A stretch of DNA of 64,000 nucleotides from Pardosa pseudoannulata (taxonomy: Eukaryota > Arthropoda > Arachnida > Araneae > Lycosidae): NCBI GenBank assembly GCA_032207245.1, contig CM063510.1:48651995-48715994 (forward strand), written 5' to 3'. The notes under the pieces were generated by a model that saw nothing but the letters and a program-made list of their open reading frames with translations, made no database searches and was not told the origin of the DNA. Made by a program: the position numbers and the translations under genes. How positions within the stretch are numbered: position 1 is the stretch's first letter; every line of letters begins with the position of its first letter. This document shows, one piece after another, positions 47,726 through 61,603 of the stretch.

Positions 47726-50060
47726 ATGTGTGTAAGCACATGTGCTAAAAATAGAGTGAGCAATTATCATAATCTTATATGATCCTCTGAATATGATCTT
47801 ATATGATCCTTTGAAAAGTAGTGCAGTTTATTTTTGCTACACAACCAGGATTTATGCACAGTAGTCTGTTTATACAATTTTCAAAAAATTGAATTAAAAC
47901 CTTTGGTTTTTGTTGGCATAAAATAAGATTTTTCTTGCTGTTAAAACAATTTTTAATTAAAAAGGAAGAATCTGGAAAATTGTGTAACTTTTAGATCTCA
48001 ATCAAAATAATTAATGGTTTTAACCCATATTATATAACTTTTCTTTATTCTACATGTAGGACAACAGACATTTATTGCATTTTTACAAGTAATGTTTTTT
48101 TCCCTGCACAACTTCCATAAATAATAAGTAATATTTATGTTACTTTAGTAAATTTTCATAATTTTTAATTTTTTATTGTTTTATATATATTTTTTTTAAT
48201 TTAGCAAATTTTTATTATTTTATCCGACATGATTTATTTCGCTAATTGTAAATTTCTGCAAAAAGATATAATTTTTTTTCCAAAATTATTTAGTTAATTA
48301 TCAGATAATCTCATTATTCTGTAACATTAATTATTTGTTGAAAATTTGATTATTTCTTAATGTGTAAAACGTGAGTTAAAACATAGTTAGCAAACTAATT
48401 AGTCTAATCAATATTTACTTACTTCCACTGCCCTTTAATCATATTTAATAGCAGTAATAATCGCTGTATGCTAAATGCACTGCCAAAGTTAATTTTCTAA
48501 AAATTTCAGTTACCCGTTCTTTTTTGGCAGTTCTTGCTAAAAATTACTTATTCCTCGTATGATTAATTTTTTTTATATATATCTGCATTCTACTGAAGTC
48601 AAAATCATTGTCATGATCGCTTTTGTTAATAAAAAAAATAGTTCTACCACCCCCCTTTTTTACGGAGGTGTTTAACCCTTCCAACCTTTCTCTTTTTTTT
48701 TCTTTTTCCTATCGTACCCCTTTCCTTCCAACAATGTGGCGCCATCTGGGAAAGGTAAGTATGAATACAAAATCAAGGCAAAAATTTTTCTGAAATTTGA
48801 ATACATTATACTTTAGTTTTCTTTTATAAGTTCTTTTCTTAAGAAGACAGACTACCTTTGAACCTTAAAATCTTCGTTGCAACTGCCCTTTTTCAATTCA
48901 CTATAAAATGGAAAGTTCTGTTCCTTTCTACAGTGAATATATTTCAAGCTCTTTAGTAACTTTCCAAATTAAAAATTAAAGAGTGTTGTCATTTAGTTTA
49001 TTTTTTAAAATAGTGAAATATATACATCAAGTGAAAAAAAAATATTTCACTTACTTGTAAGTTAATTTTTGAAGCACGTATATAAATATTAAATTTTTAT
49101 ATCGAATAGAAGTAAAATATCTGTTTTATTCTTCAAACCTAAAATTCAAAAGTATGTGATTTTTTAAATGTAAAAATTATAAACTATAGAGAAATTGAAA
49201 ATTTTAAAAAATTTCATTCTTCATGCTATAAATTAAAATATATTGCTAGCATTAATATAATGGAGGTTTACAAAATAAAAAGATAAGTCTTCATTTGATA
49301 TAAAAAATTAATTTTTAATTTACATATTACAAAAGTTATTTAGATCGTATTATGTATTACAAAAGATTTAGCTAGATTTTTAATTTTTCACGTGATTAAT
49401 ACATGTCATGTTTAAAAAATATACATGTATTTCTACATATAAGAATCCCAACTGTTTTTAATATAGTTATATCTTTATTAATGTTCTAAAAAATTTTTAT
49501 TTTAAATAGATCACATAATTTAATTTTATTATATTATATATTAAATCAAAAATAGACTGCTATAATTATTTTTCAGCAAGGTTCTATGTTTCCTTAATAT
49601 CTAACAAAAACATAACGCTTACAGCTTAAATATTTTGATATAACTGATATATTTTTGGTATATTTGATTTAATCCAAATTTAAATTTTTTTTTTTGTATA
49701 TTATCTTTATAATTCAAAATATCTCGTTATTTCAACAGTTTATTTTTCATTTTCTTTGATATTCAACATTTAATTTCACGCAATTTTTAGCTTTATAGAG
49801 ATCAGTGTTCTAGATATTTATCTTGTTAACAAAAGCATTTAACGGAATATGAAAAATATATAATTGTAATAGGTTCCTTGTTTAAGCTACCTAGTTACTT
49901 AGTTAAGAGAAATTTTTAACTTTCACTTTCTCCATTTTTACATAAAATTTTATAAACATTAGTATACAAATAAAAATCAACTGTTTCACACTTCATTTAA
50001 GAATTTTAAATTTTGCTTAAATTAATATCAAGAAACTACATTCTTATTTTCTTTAAAGAA
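47726..50060. other. AT-rich DNA, no gene seen
   Basis: 48640-48770 is GC-richer, with C and T runs and the CTCF-like motif. The rest is low complexity. Confidence 0.45.
48738..48750 (-). promoter_or_regulatory. CTCF-like motif
   Basis: The minus strand reads CCCAGATGGCGCC, matching the YAGRKGGCRSY part of the CTCF core fully. On the plus strand it overlaps ATGTGGCGCCATCTGGGAAAG, followed by GTAAGT. Confidence 0.35.

Positions 50061-50063
<3 letters not shown>

Positions 50064-50120
<57 letters not shown>
50064..50120. repeat. (TA)n microsatellite
   Basis: Pure TA run, first of three within 400 bp. Confidence 0.95.
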
Positions 50121-50123
<3 letters not shown>

Positions 50124-50293
50124 AAAAGTAAATTAAATCAGGATACTAATGTAGGTATTTTGTATAAAACCCCAAAGATAGCTCCTTAAGGAATATAGTG
50201 TCACGAAATTTCCAGTAATGGGAAAGTTTAAAGATGCCAACGTACATTTATGGCCGGAAGCTCTTATTAAGGTCCGAGAAAATTCTCAAAATC

Positions 50294-50295
<2 letters not shown>

Positions 50296-50362
<67 letters not shown>
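50296..50362. repeat. (TA)n microsatellite
   Basis: Second of the three TA runs. The minus frame at 50267-50527 crosses this run and the next and is an artefact. Confidence 0.95.
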
Positions 50363-50365
<3 letters not shown>

Positions 50366-50411
50366 AAATACTTTTAATGAGAAATTAAATGTTGAAAAGG
50401 TATACATTTTG

Positions 50412-50413
<2 letters not shown>

Positions 50414-50449
<36 letters not shown>
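50414..50449. repeat. (TA)n microsatellite
   Basis: Third of the three TA runs. Confidence 0.95.
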
Positions 50450-50451
<2 letters not shown>

Positions 50452-52022
50452 GAGGCAAAAAGATTGAAGGTGAGCTCTTTGTTAATTTCTTAGAAGACTG
50501 TTCCTCAAAATAAAAGATATTTTTCAAGAGTCGAAAAAGTGTCTTTTGCTAAAATGTATCCTGTTATACCCTTAGACAAGAAAATTTACATCTACATAAC
50601 AATAGCCTAAATTTTACAATTTCGTTTATTGAAAATATCCCTGTTCAGTTAACATCGAGTCCAAGTCTCTCAAAATAAGATTGTTTTTTGAAAAGAAAAG
50701 TGAAAATTTCAAAATGAAAGAAATAATAAAGACTTGACTAAATAATGACCTTGTTCTTTTATATTTTATACAGATATAAAATCTGATAGACGAAAAGAAG
50801 TAGCAAAAATAAAGAAAAATAAAGTCGGTCAAAACTAGATGATTTCTGAAACTTTAATACTTTAGTTGAATTCTTAGAAGATTGACTTAAAAAACTGAAA
50901 TGTATAAGAGCATTAAATGTCTAGCGAAAGTGAAATTGATTTTATAGACTGTTTTTTTTTTTCAACTGCTTTAGATATCTCATTACGTATGTTAAGTTCG
51001 TTGCTGGAATTATTTGAAATGTTATATACCATCAATGGGGTGTCATTGAAAAGTTAAATCGGTCTTTTTTATTATTTTTATAAATTTTCTTTAAATTTCA
51101 TTAAATTGGCTAAGAAATTAATATTTTAAGTTATGCAAATTTCCTATTGTGTTTATTATTTTTGTTATTAAAATTTTGTAATACGTTTTATAATTTTCAT
51201 TTTTTGTTTGTACGTTTTAATAGGTATACATTTTATGTATGTAACTATACACTTTATATTTAAGACTTGCATTATGTATGTGACATCATCACTTAAATTA
51301 AATTTGATTTAAATTTTGAATACATGTATTTAGTACTGTGTTACTATGGTATGTCTTTTAAAATGCATGAAAAATTGAAATGCGGTTCTTACAAGCCTTT
51401 TTAATATTTAATTGTTGTTATCACACACTTTTAAAACGACTGATTTAGGCCTAATGTCTACAGCAAAGGAGAAGATTTTTTTTACCATTGAAGACCACAT
51501 TGGAATTGGGCAGTAATAAATGAATCGCATAAGTTAACATACTATAAATTAGACCTTTGGTGACGTTATTATAATTTTTGTACGCTTTTATCAATTCATT
51601 GTATTATATAAAAAATAATGGAAAACACACTGAATCATTTATGTAATATTCAATATAAAATATCTCAACATAAAATAATTTTTATTCACAAACTTGTTAT
51701 AAGATTAAATTTCATTATTTTTTATTCCGTTTTCGAGTGGCAACACTTATTTGGATTGTTCAATCAGTTATATTTATATAATAGCTGTTCATGTGGATTG
51801 TGAATATTTTCTTGTTTTATTAATGCTTCACTGTGACATGTGATTATTTTTTATATTAAATTATGAGTGTTGTAGCCACACAGAAACGTTTTAAGTGCGA
51901 TTTGCAGCCTCAATTCTCTAATGGTATTTGTAAACACAGTATGTATTCTTATCACTTTTAATCTGTTTCAAGACTTAATCGCCGATTTTTAATGTGTATT
52001 TATATTCTTATTTTAATTATTT
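50450..52022. other. AT-rich DNA, no gene seen
   Basis: Frames at 50626-50832 and 51618-51803 have no domain. Confidence 0.45.
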
Positions 52023-52104
52023 AAAAATTCGTAACAATTCATATTTATATAAATAAGAAATTAATTCTTATAATTTATATAAATATGAATTGTTACGAAT
52101 TTTT
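52023..52104. repeat. Perfect 32-bp inverted repeat
   Basis: The arm 52023-52054 (AAAAATTCGTAACAATTC and on to ATATAAAT) is the exact reverse complement of 52073-52104. The 18-nt spacer is itself nearly palindromic (AAGAAATTAATTCTTA), so the whole 82 bp can fold into one long stem. Confidence 0.9.
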
Positions 52105-53537
52105 AAAATTGTGAGTCTGTATTATTGTAAAGTTAAAACAACAAATGAACAAATGCAGATTTTTTTTTTATTAAGGTCTTTTCGTAACTGTTGGTACATC
52201 CTACACATTCAGTAACATAATACGCATTTGCCGATAGATTAAACATAATACATATTCGTAACTCTGTATATACTTTGAAGTAGAAAGAAAAAAAAAAGTA
52301 ACCCCCCTTTGAAAAGGTTTCAAAAGAAATAAAAAGTTTCAGGTAAAAAACTTTTTACATATTTATAAAGCACCTCATTTGACGTTCCTCTTTCATTGCA
52401 TTACGTTAAATATTTGCATAAAAAACGGTTCGTTACATACTTTTTTAATCCGAATGTATGACTGGTGTACGAAACCAGTTTGAAAGTACGACAGTGAGAA
52501 AGAAATAGAACCGGCAAATATTTTGATTAAACATACTAATTAAAGTGATTTTATTATATACCATTTTAATACCAAACTGATTGTACTAATATTACGTCAG
52601 TCATAAAGATAGAATTTTTATTTTTAAAAAAGAACGATATAAAAAATTTTGTTGCAGAACTACAAGTATTGTTTTTAGCTTTTGAGTTGATGAGATTTAA
52701 AATTCTTTTTTCAAATGATAATTGTCTTTTTACTATGAATTATAGGGACAGAGAATTTTCAAAATTGATATATTTTGTTTTTAATCAACAATCTATGTAT
52801 ACCATAAATGTATAGCAGTCTCTTTAAAGACATAGCACGTTATTAGAAATATAATTTTACAAAAGTAGTTAAAATGTTAATAATTTTAAAGGGACAAAGA
52901 CCTTTAAAATGACATAATTCGTTGAAAACTTTCAATTTATTTTTCCTTAAAAATGTCAAACTTGGCAATATGCTTTATTATTAAAAGAATTTTTTTCCAG
53001 TTGAATAATTATTCCACTTGACCAAAAAATGTTTTTTGTCGTACATTCTTATTTTAAAATTAAAAAATCTGTTCCAGGTTGCAGTAGCGTATCATAGGTT
53101 CCTACCATCCAGGCCAGATACTGAATTTAAAGCTCAGGGCAACTTCAGAATTTGCCCCACTCCTCCAACATACATACAAAACATGATATAATTATAAAAA
53201 TAAAATTTAGAGACCGTTGAAGTTATTAAGCTGCAAGATATTTTTTCTTCTGAATTTTAGAATTCTTACCACCCAAAATATCAAATTTAACTGCTGAATC
53301 CTGTTTTGAATTCTATAATTCGAATTTTTCTAAAACTTTCTGAAATCTTATTGTTAATCCAAAACATTGTTAAATATTATACAGAAAATATTAAATATTG
53401 TGATAAAAAATTTTTTCATGGAAGAAAATTACTTTAGTATGGAGTTTCAAATATGTATTTAAATTTTATATAAATTTCTTTAATATTATATATCCAAAAA
53501 TAATGATTTGTCACCACTATGCTAGGCTACTGTCATT
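52105..53537. other. AT-rich DNA, no gene seen
   Basis: A slightly GC-richer scrap at 53080-53170 may be repeat-derived. Otherwise featureless. Confidence 0.45.
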
Positions 53538-53690
53538 TTATGCTTTTAGTCTTGTATTAGTGACTTCGAAATTTGAAAGTTGCATTATTTTTTCCCAATC
53601 TTTTTCAAATTCATGAAGGTCGTTTGTTAATATGTTTGTCATAAAATTAGGTATGTGAGAAGGGTTGTAAGCGGCAATATTGCTAACAGC
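53538..53690 (-). CDS. Possible terminal exon, unidentified
   Basis: On the minus strand an acceptor-like AATTATGCTGTTAG near 53690 is followed by about 48 codons reading NIAAYNPSHIPNFM, then TNDLHEFEKDWEKIMQLSNF and a stop at 53538. The mix of acidic and polar residues is less biased than most frames here. No domain is recognised and no polyadenylation signal stands out. Chance is a strong alternative. Confidence 0.15.
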   Translation of the reverse strand, partial: AVSNIAAYNPSHIPNFMTNILTNDLHEFEKDWEKIMQLSNFEVTNTRLKA

Positions 53691-53765
53691 ATAATTATTT
53701 GAAATGAAAGATAATATATTTATTATAAAATTATTAATATTTACTGAATAAAAATATTTGTTCAT

Positions 53766-55680
53766 TGTTTCGAAAGCAAGTTCCGCATTTTACAAAATCA
53801 AAAATGTGAAATAATTAACCATGTTTTGAAGAACTACTATCGTTGTAATTTATAATTAAAAATTTATTTCCTTTCGATTAAATCAGTGGTTGGAAAATTT
53901 GGGTAAAGTGCAAAATTTGTAGTACTGGTTAAAAACTTTTTTAAAAAATATTTATTTTAACGAATTACTGAATTATTAAAATTTTTCAAAACTTTTGGTC
54001 TGCTGAAGTTGTTTTAGCAATAAATTTTTATACACTTCTGCCAATAAAATTAACGATTTTTGTATAAAAGATGACAACCAAAGCAGTCAAAGTTTATATT
54101 TCCGAAATATAACTCGAAATTGATTTCTTGATGGGAAAAAAATATTTACTTAGCTATTACTGCTAGATCCAAAATGTATTGTGAAAAAATAACTTTAGAT
54201 GCATCAGCTGCTTAAAATATGTTGAAACTGTAAAAATGTGGGAAATGTGATATGCACAGGTTTTTTAAATATATAGAACAAAATTTTATGTTTAAAATTT
54301 AGAGTTTATATACCTTTAAAACTTTGATGCATAAGCTATACTTTTTTTTTCTTAAGCAAGCACATATATTTTAACATTTTCCAACTTTGAAAAAAATCTT
54401 TTGCACGAGCAATTTATTGGGTTCTTTCCGATGAAATTTGACACAAAGGTTTTTCATGCTATTTATAGAGCTTGGACTAGGATTATTTTCATGATATATA
54501 ATTTATAAGCTATTTCACGTATATTAAGCTTTAATAAAAATGTATCTCTTTTTTAAAAATAAAATAACATTATTTTAATCTACAATTTATCTACAAATAA
54601 TCATAATACATTTAGCATCCTTGTTCAGTCTCTTAATAACAGTATTATTATTACTTACCCTTAGTAATAATATATAATAATGGTATGTATTAATAATGAT
54701 CAGAACTATGAGGTAGAATGCTTTATATTTAAAAAAAATCTTTAATATACACAAAGTTTTGTTAATCTAACGAAAGAAATGAGATTTTATTTCTAATATA
54801 CTTAACAACATTAGCAAACAAGTAATATTTACTCACATGGTTTATCCACCTTAAAATTCACTTACTCTGTCTTTTATAAATAGAAGTCCGAGATCAAAAT
54901 CTGATACGAGTCAACTAAGAACATCTAAATTTATGAGCGTCGCAAAAAACAAAAACTTCAATTTTTATTGTAATCACACATTTGTTGTTATAGTAGTGTA
55001 GTAAACCAACGTAGAGAATTTAAACTAAAAATAAATAACATAACTGAATGAAATAACGTGATAATTTAATGTTTTTTTCTGCGATATAACGTCTCTTCTC
55101 TTCTACCATCCTTCCAAACTGAGAAGAAATCTTATCCTCTGTTATTTTTCTTAAAACTTGCGCAGAACTGAAGGAAGTTACTTTGACTGTCAATTATAAA
55201 ACACTAGATTAGAGTCTAAATAAAGGATTTCAGATTGGGAAAATTAAGAAAAAACCTAATTACATCCAGGAGACTGATTGTCATGTAATACTGGTAGTAA
55301 CATTTTCGACTATTGCTTTGTTAAAGAATTTCCCGTACAGTATATGAAAGTATATGTTCATATTGAGCAAGTGTTTGTGAGATATTTATTAAGCCTAGAT
55401 CCTGAAAATCGAGGATGACCAAAAAGTGTTACAATAAATTTAAAATTAAATAGGGGAATTTATTTTAATGCATCTGCTATATGCAGTTATATTAGGTGGT
55501 CCATGAGTATGACATCCTTGCTTTTCGACTCTTGAGTACATTCTTCCTATGCCCTGTTATTTCCCACACTCGAAAATTCAATTAACCAAAATGAACACCA
55601 AAATTTAAACTTCATGAAAGTTTCTGGAGAAAGAAAGAAAAAATCGAACTTTCTGAACAAAAATCGCAGATAAAGGGGGG
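53766..55680. other. AT-rich DNA, no gene seen
   Basis: No recognisable content. Confidence 0.45.
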
Positions 55681-55716
55681 ATTCCGCTGACATCAAAGTA
55701 GTACCGCTAGTAGTAG

Positions 55717-56040
55717 ATGAAAAAAAATAACAGTAAAAACCTAGGGAGGGGAAAGGGGGTAAGAATCGGGGAAAAAAGAGGGGATTTGAAAGTGAAAGGG
55801 ATGGAAAAATATAACGAAAAATGGGCCAAGGTCGTTTCAGATTGTACCCCTCCCCTTTTTGCAGATTTTATTTTTAACCAATCTGTTCAGGGACACAGTG
55901 GGTATGGAGAGGATGGTAAAAAAAATCGATTTAGGACCGGTATGAGAAGTTACTCTGTCAAAGTGAACATTAATATAAGTTTTTGGAGGAAAAATGATGA
56001 AAACGAAAACCGCAGTTGTAGTCTCACGGATCACGAATAA
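55717..56040 (+). CDS. 107-codon open frame, unidentified
   Basis: The frame lies in a G-rich stretch (runs of GGGG at 55675-55780). The product would be highly basic and polar (KNNSKNLGRGKGVRIG near the start, SFWRKNDENENRSCSLTDHE at the end). No splice sites or known motif. Its purine-rich composition can keep a frame open without selection, so it may be spurious or repeat-derived. Confidence 0.2.
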   Translation: MKKNNSKNLGRGKGVRIGEKRGDLKVKGMEKYNEKWAKVVSDCTPPLFADFIFNQSVQGHSGYGEDGKKNRFRTGMRSYSVKVNINISFWRKNDENENRSCSLTDHE

Positions 56041-59000
56041 CAGTTGCTGAAGAGGACAGGAGGGTTGCAGCGGAAAAGTAATTTGATTTTAATGCACTTT
56101 CGAAGATTTATTTTCGGGAGTGCATGGCTTTCGCTAAAACCTCTTAAAAAAGGGATTTAAAATTACGAAAAAAATAGTGGAGGCACATGTGCCTGCAGTT
56201 TGGGCAGTACATAAAATTTGTAGAAAAAGGTTTTTCGTACCTTTTCTCATTTTGTTTTTTTTTTATGTCTTTGAAGAGCAGAAGGTTTTCCAAGTAAATC
56301 TAAGAAAGCATTCAACAGTATTTCGACAACTTTAAAACCGTAATGGATTTTTTTGTATCCTTTAAAGACTTACACTTTAAAGTCCTTCAAGGACAAAACT
56401 TTACAACTTCTACATAACTAATCTTTAGTTCGGAAAAATGTAAGAAATAAGTAGCAAAAACTTTTTCATAACACTGAAAAACATTTTTATCCCAATGGTT
56501 AGGTGAAGGGGACAATTTGAAAATTTAATTTTGTCTGTTTTTTTTAAAGGTGAATTGTAAAACATAATTATGTCTTTCAATTTCAGCAAGTTTACATTTA
56601 CTTGGTGAAAACATTCGTCCATTTCACCAAAATTTAACATTTTTTTAATAGACTTTTTTTCAAACAAAGATTTTTATGAATTCTTTGAGACTAAACCAAA
56701 GGATTTTCGTTGGAGGAAGTGCATAACACTTTCCAAAAATCTAATGATAATTATTCTTAATAAATGGATCTTTAGATATTCTTTAGATATCAAATAGAAT
56801 CGTACTATAATCTGTGAGGAATCACATGTTTTTAAGCATTAATAATCTCGGAAATTGCTTAAAGCAGACTCGCATAAAGAATGATTTTCGTTTTTAATCA
56901 TCTTTTCTTAAAGAGCTCAAGAAACTCAAAGACAAGAAAATATTTTTATATGAATTTTATTCTTAAGATATTCTTTAATGTGTCTGTTTAAAAAAGTAAT
57001 TTTAGTTTTTCAGTTTTAAAATGGACAACAAATCAGCAGATTGTATGGTAAAAGGCTAGTAAAAGAATGCTAATAAAATGCAAATAAATGCTAATAAAAT
57101 TCTAATAAAACTTGATAAAAAAGCATTTTTTTGTTAAAAATTAATGGAATTAAATGTACAAGTAAAATGAAAAGAAGCTAAGCAATTCTGAAAATATACA
57201 TTGAAAATCCGATTTAACAATGATTGTGACTTGTGAACGATAGGGTGAAAATTAAAATATCTGAATTCAAGCTGAATATAAGTTATAATTGTAAGTCTGT
57301 ATTTTTGTTAGCAGCCGGTTTGAACAGAAGATTCGAAAGATAATTAAAAATTTAAAAATAGCAAACAAGTAATAGAAGAGCTTTGAAAAGTTATTATTAA
57401 TTACACTGATTTCTTTATCATTTCAGTATCTAGGTTAATAAAGTTATCATTAAATATTCAAGGAAAAATTTAATATCAAATACATTTTGTAAAATCCCCT
57501 AAATATGCACATTCATTTGTGAAATTCTAAATTAAATAGATGCTTGTGTTCGTGAGATGCATCTTTTATACTTAAATTAATACGAAACAACACTAGCCTA
57601 ATAATTTCATTCTTCAAAATTAACAGTAAAAATATATTTCATAATTTCGAGTACAGTGAAAAGATAGAGCTATACCAATAACACTAAAACAGCTTAAATA
57701 TTCTAATTAGCATCTCTAAACTTTATAAGTACCAATAAATAGAATTAAAACTTTTTACTAACAAAATTTTACAGTCACTGCCACAAGTATTAAAACAATT
57801 GAACCATTGTGTACAATTTTTAATTATGTTGAAGCAACAAAATTAGTGATATTAAGTAGTTGTAATATAAAATTATCTCCAAGAGACAGAAAAGTATGTG
57901 GATATTTTTCAAACTGTTAAAACTCTCATTTCCATCTTAATTTCTTTTTGACGTGAATACAGCTTAGTATAGAATAGGAATTTCTGTGCGTGTTGATCTT
58001 GAAATAGTCGGCCATTGTAAAATAGTTTATGCTTTCTTGGAGATCTGAATGTCGTTGTTTAATTAATTTTCCAAGAAGTGTTGATGATTTGCAGTTCTGT
58101 CTCGCTAATCTTTTAAACTATTCTATGTAAACAGCAGTTACGGCATGGCATGTTTGGCTAAGTCACTATTACTTGGGGGAAAATACTTCAGAGGGGGAAA
58201 ATGAAGCACTTCAATAGTTTAGTTGTAACTGGTTTGGCTTAGAAAAGTCATGTGGAATACTTAGCCGTGTTTTTTCTCCTGTCTGAATGTCTGAATGTCT
58301 GAAAATTGGCAAAAGACAGAATGATAGTGTGTTAGAAAGAGCTAAATCTTTCGTTTAGTCATGGGTCATTTCAGTAAATATGATTATAGATCTAGAGTTA
58401 TAGCAACATTGTGAGTTCATTGAAGAAAAATAGATTAAAAACGTTGGTATGAGAAGGCTGATGCTTTTCTCAAATATATACATTAATCTTTTTTATGAAA
58501 TTATAAGTAAAAGCAAAAGAATGGAATTTTTAAATTTTTTTCTTTCAGTCAAATTTGATGAACTTTATTTTAAAAGAGTGATACACATTATTTCATTAGT
58601 TTAAAGTATTGGAGATTTTTGTATAATCAAGTGCTTCAACTTTGGGTCTCATTTCCCTTGTATTTTTTATATCAAGCTTAAGACAGTATATTTCTACGAA
58701 AACTACTTAAGGGGACCCATATTCTTTGAAACATTCAAATACAAGGTCCAAACTGAATGTTTTCCTCCTCCTACTCACATATTATAAGTAAAATACTTGG
58801 AGTTTTTGCAGTATACATAATAATGATGAAATTTTATATTGTCAAAATATTTTAGAATTAAAAAATAATTTTCTAAAATAATTATTACTTTTAATGGTGT
58901 TATTCAATGATATACTGAATAACAATTTTCGCAAAGAAGTTATTAAAATATATCAAATATTTTACTTTGATATTTTGGAAACACTTTATACAGGACATGA

Positions 59001-60085
59001 GGATAATAATGACGAAAAATTTAAAAATATTTGAATGCTTTCTATATGTTTAAAAAAATTTTATTTCAATTTTTAAATTCATAATTATTTCATAAAAACA
59101 AGATTTTTAAAGTATCTTACTATTGCTATTTGACAAAACTTTTAGTTATTATTAACTGTCAGTTTATGTGGAAGGCGTGTACCAAATTTCAAATTTACAC
59201 ATATATATTTAGATATGCACGTAAGTTGCTAAAACTATGTTTTGAGGGATACCAATTTTAAACCCCGATCTTAGTAACAGAATAACACAATATTTTATAT
59301 AGTTCTTTTATTTATTAAAATATTAATTTTTGTATAGTTTTTTTTAAGTATTAAAAGTTGCGTTCCTTTAATAAACCAGAAAAAAGAAATACTTAGCAAT
59401 TCTTTGCAAGGAAAATAAAAGCATTGAACAAAAAAAGTAGGCACCGTTGTAATTATTTATTTTGAATAAATTTTGGTACTCTTTAAAAATACTCATGCGT
59501 GATACGAGATAAATACAATAGCTGTTGAGGAGAAAAGCTGAAATAGAGAAATTGTTAATAAGTGTATTTAAGCTGTTTGTTTATTTAAATTGTATTTAAT
59601 GTATTATGCACTGTTTAAATTTTTTAAATGAAAGTTAGAGCAATGATATCTTTAAAATGCCAAAACATTTAATAAATCTTAAGAAGTCAGACAAAATATA
59701 GGACAGCGTGGGATAATTTTAGATTTTCAAATTAAATTTTGAGATTAAGTATTGCATAAGAAAAGCGTCTTACTTTGTACTCATAATTATGCTAACCTGG
59801 CATTTAGAATCTCTTACACTAATAAATGATAATTCTTGAAGCAATTTCTGTGAAGAAAAAAATTAATCTTCGAATTATCGTCATGAGAAGCTTTTGTTTT
59901 AGCAAAGAAAGATTAAACTATCATAAAAGATTCATCGAATGTTGCGTGAATCAATTAGTAAGAAATCCCACAAAAATTAGTTTAAAAAACACTTTTTCGT
60001 TTTTCTGAGTTTAGAATAAGGTAATTCCATTTTAAAAATTTTAATTACATTTTTGTAACAAGAAAAACTACAGCATGATGTACTA
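56041..60085. other. AT-rich DNA, no gene seen
   Basis: GGCACATGTGCC near 56182 is a 12-bp palindrome. A short GTCTGAAT triplication lies at 58283-58305. Frames at 56425-56667 and 59826-60008 are unsupported. Confidence 0.45.
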
Positions 60086-60330
60086 ATCACTGCAAATATG
60101 AAATTAAGAATATTTTTTATAGCTTTTACAGAATTTAGTTCATTATTTTCTAATTATCTTTAATCGATTGTATCTCAACAAACCGGAATTGAAAATTATT
60201 TCCTCAAATCACTGCAAATGTTAAATTAGGAACTTTTGTTTTGTGGAGATTGCAAAATTTAGTGCACTATTTCCTAATCATCTTTAATATTTGTATCTCA
60301 ACAAAGCGGAATTGAAAATTATTTCTCCAC
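60086..60330 (+). repeat. Tandem duplication, 122-bp unit, 2 copies
   Basis: ATCACTGCAAAT begins both copies (60086, 60208). They share a CAAAATTTAGTKCA-type block, ATCTTTAAT, TTGTATCTCAACAAA and CGGAATTGAAAATTATTTC. Confidence 0.85.
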
Positions 60331-61603
60331 ATCTTAGAAGGGAAATTATTTACATCATATCAAGCCTTTAAAAATAAAAGAATTTTAAACAAAATAAATT
60401 TATTGGTAAAAAAGTGTTTTTTGTGCAAAAAAGAGAAAATTATTTACTATAAACATTATAAATTACTTACACAAAAATCATCTTTACATAAATAATTTGA
60501 AAGTATTCTTGGTGAAAATTATATAATTCTGATGTATAGAATTATTTTTGTAATTCAACAGATCTAGAGTTTATTTCAGTGGGAATCATGTGCACCTGAT
60601 CAAGCGTTTTATATGAAAAATTGATTTAATATCGGAATTTGATAGGGATTTTAAAAGAATTTTTTATTTGCAGTGTCACCAGATAGCAATGATTAAAAAA
60701 ATAGCTTGCTCAGCTCACTGTAAAAATGTTAAGTACTTTTGCTCGTTCGTTGCTGATCTGAAACATTATGATATAAATGGTTAAAATATATGTTAATATA
60801 GAGAGCAATCTTTGAAGAGGTGATGATAAATTAAACAACAGGCTATTTGAGTAGAAAAAGTCATATTTATTTCCGATTCGAAAAAATTTCGTTTTTTTTT
60901 CAAAAATATACTTAATTTTTTTTTTAATTTTCTAATCAAAAGCAGACAAATATTAGTTTATATTATTAGTTAGCAAATAAAAATTTGTTATTGAAAATAG
61001 AAATCAAAATACACATGCTGTGCTTAAGCAAATAGTGTTTAAAAATATGCAAAGGAAGTTAAAAATATGTAAAGAAGTAGTTTGAAAGAGAAAAATTAAC
61101 TAATTCTGATTTCTACTATGAGAATATACGTTTTGATTGAAAAGCAATGCATTCATTAATTACTATCGAATGCCTTTAAACTGAGGTACATTTTTAAATA
61201 AATAATTTTTCGATTTATTAGTATCATTACGGATTCATATCGTGGCATTCCATTTCATTCAACAAGATTAAAAATTTTTACTTTTTTTTTCTTTTAAGGT
61301 TTGAAATGATTAATTCAAAAGAGATCACGTTAGCAAAATTTACATAATAAAAGATTTTGAGTAAAAACTTAGAAACAAAAAATAAATGTGATATAATTCA
61401 GGAGTTAAATTTTCTTTAGCAAATAAAAGTAGGATAACTTACATTAAAAGCATTTTTAATCTGTTTTGTTATATGGAGTTGATAATCAATATGTTTTATA
61501 GTTAATATATATTTAAAAGAATTTTTTCAATGACCTCTCATCAGAGTTTTTTTTCCGTATTGTTCGCAATGTTTTCAAATGTTTAAAAATGTTCTGATTA
61601 TAT
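60331..61603. other. AT-rich DNA, no gene seen
   Basis: No recognisable content. Confidence 0.45.
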
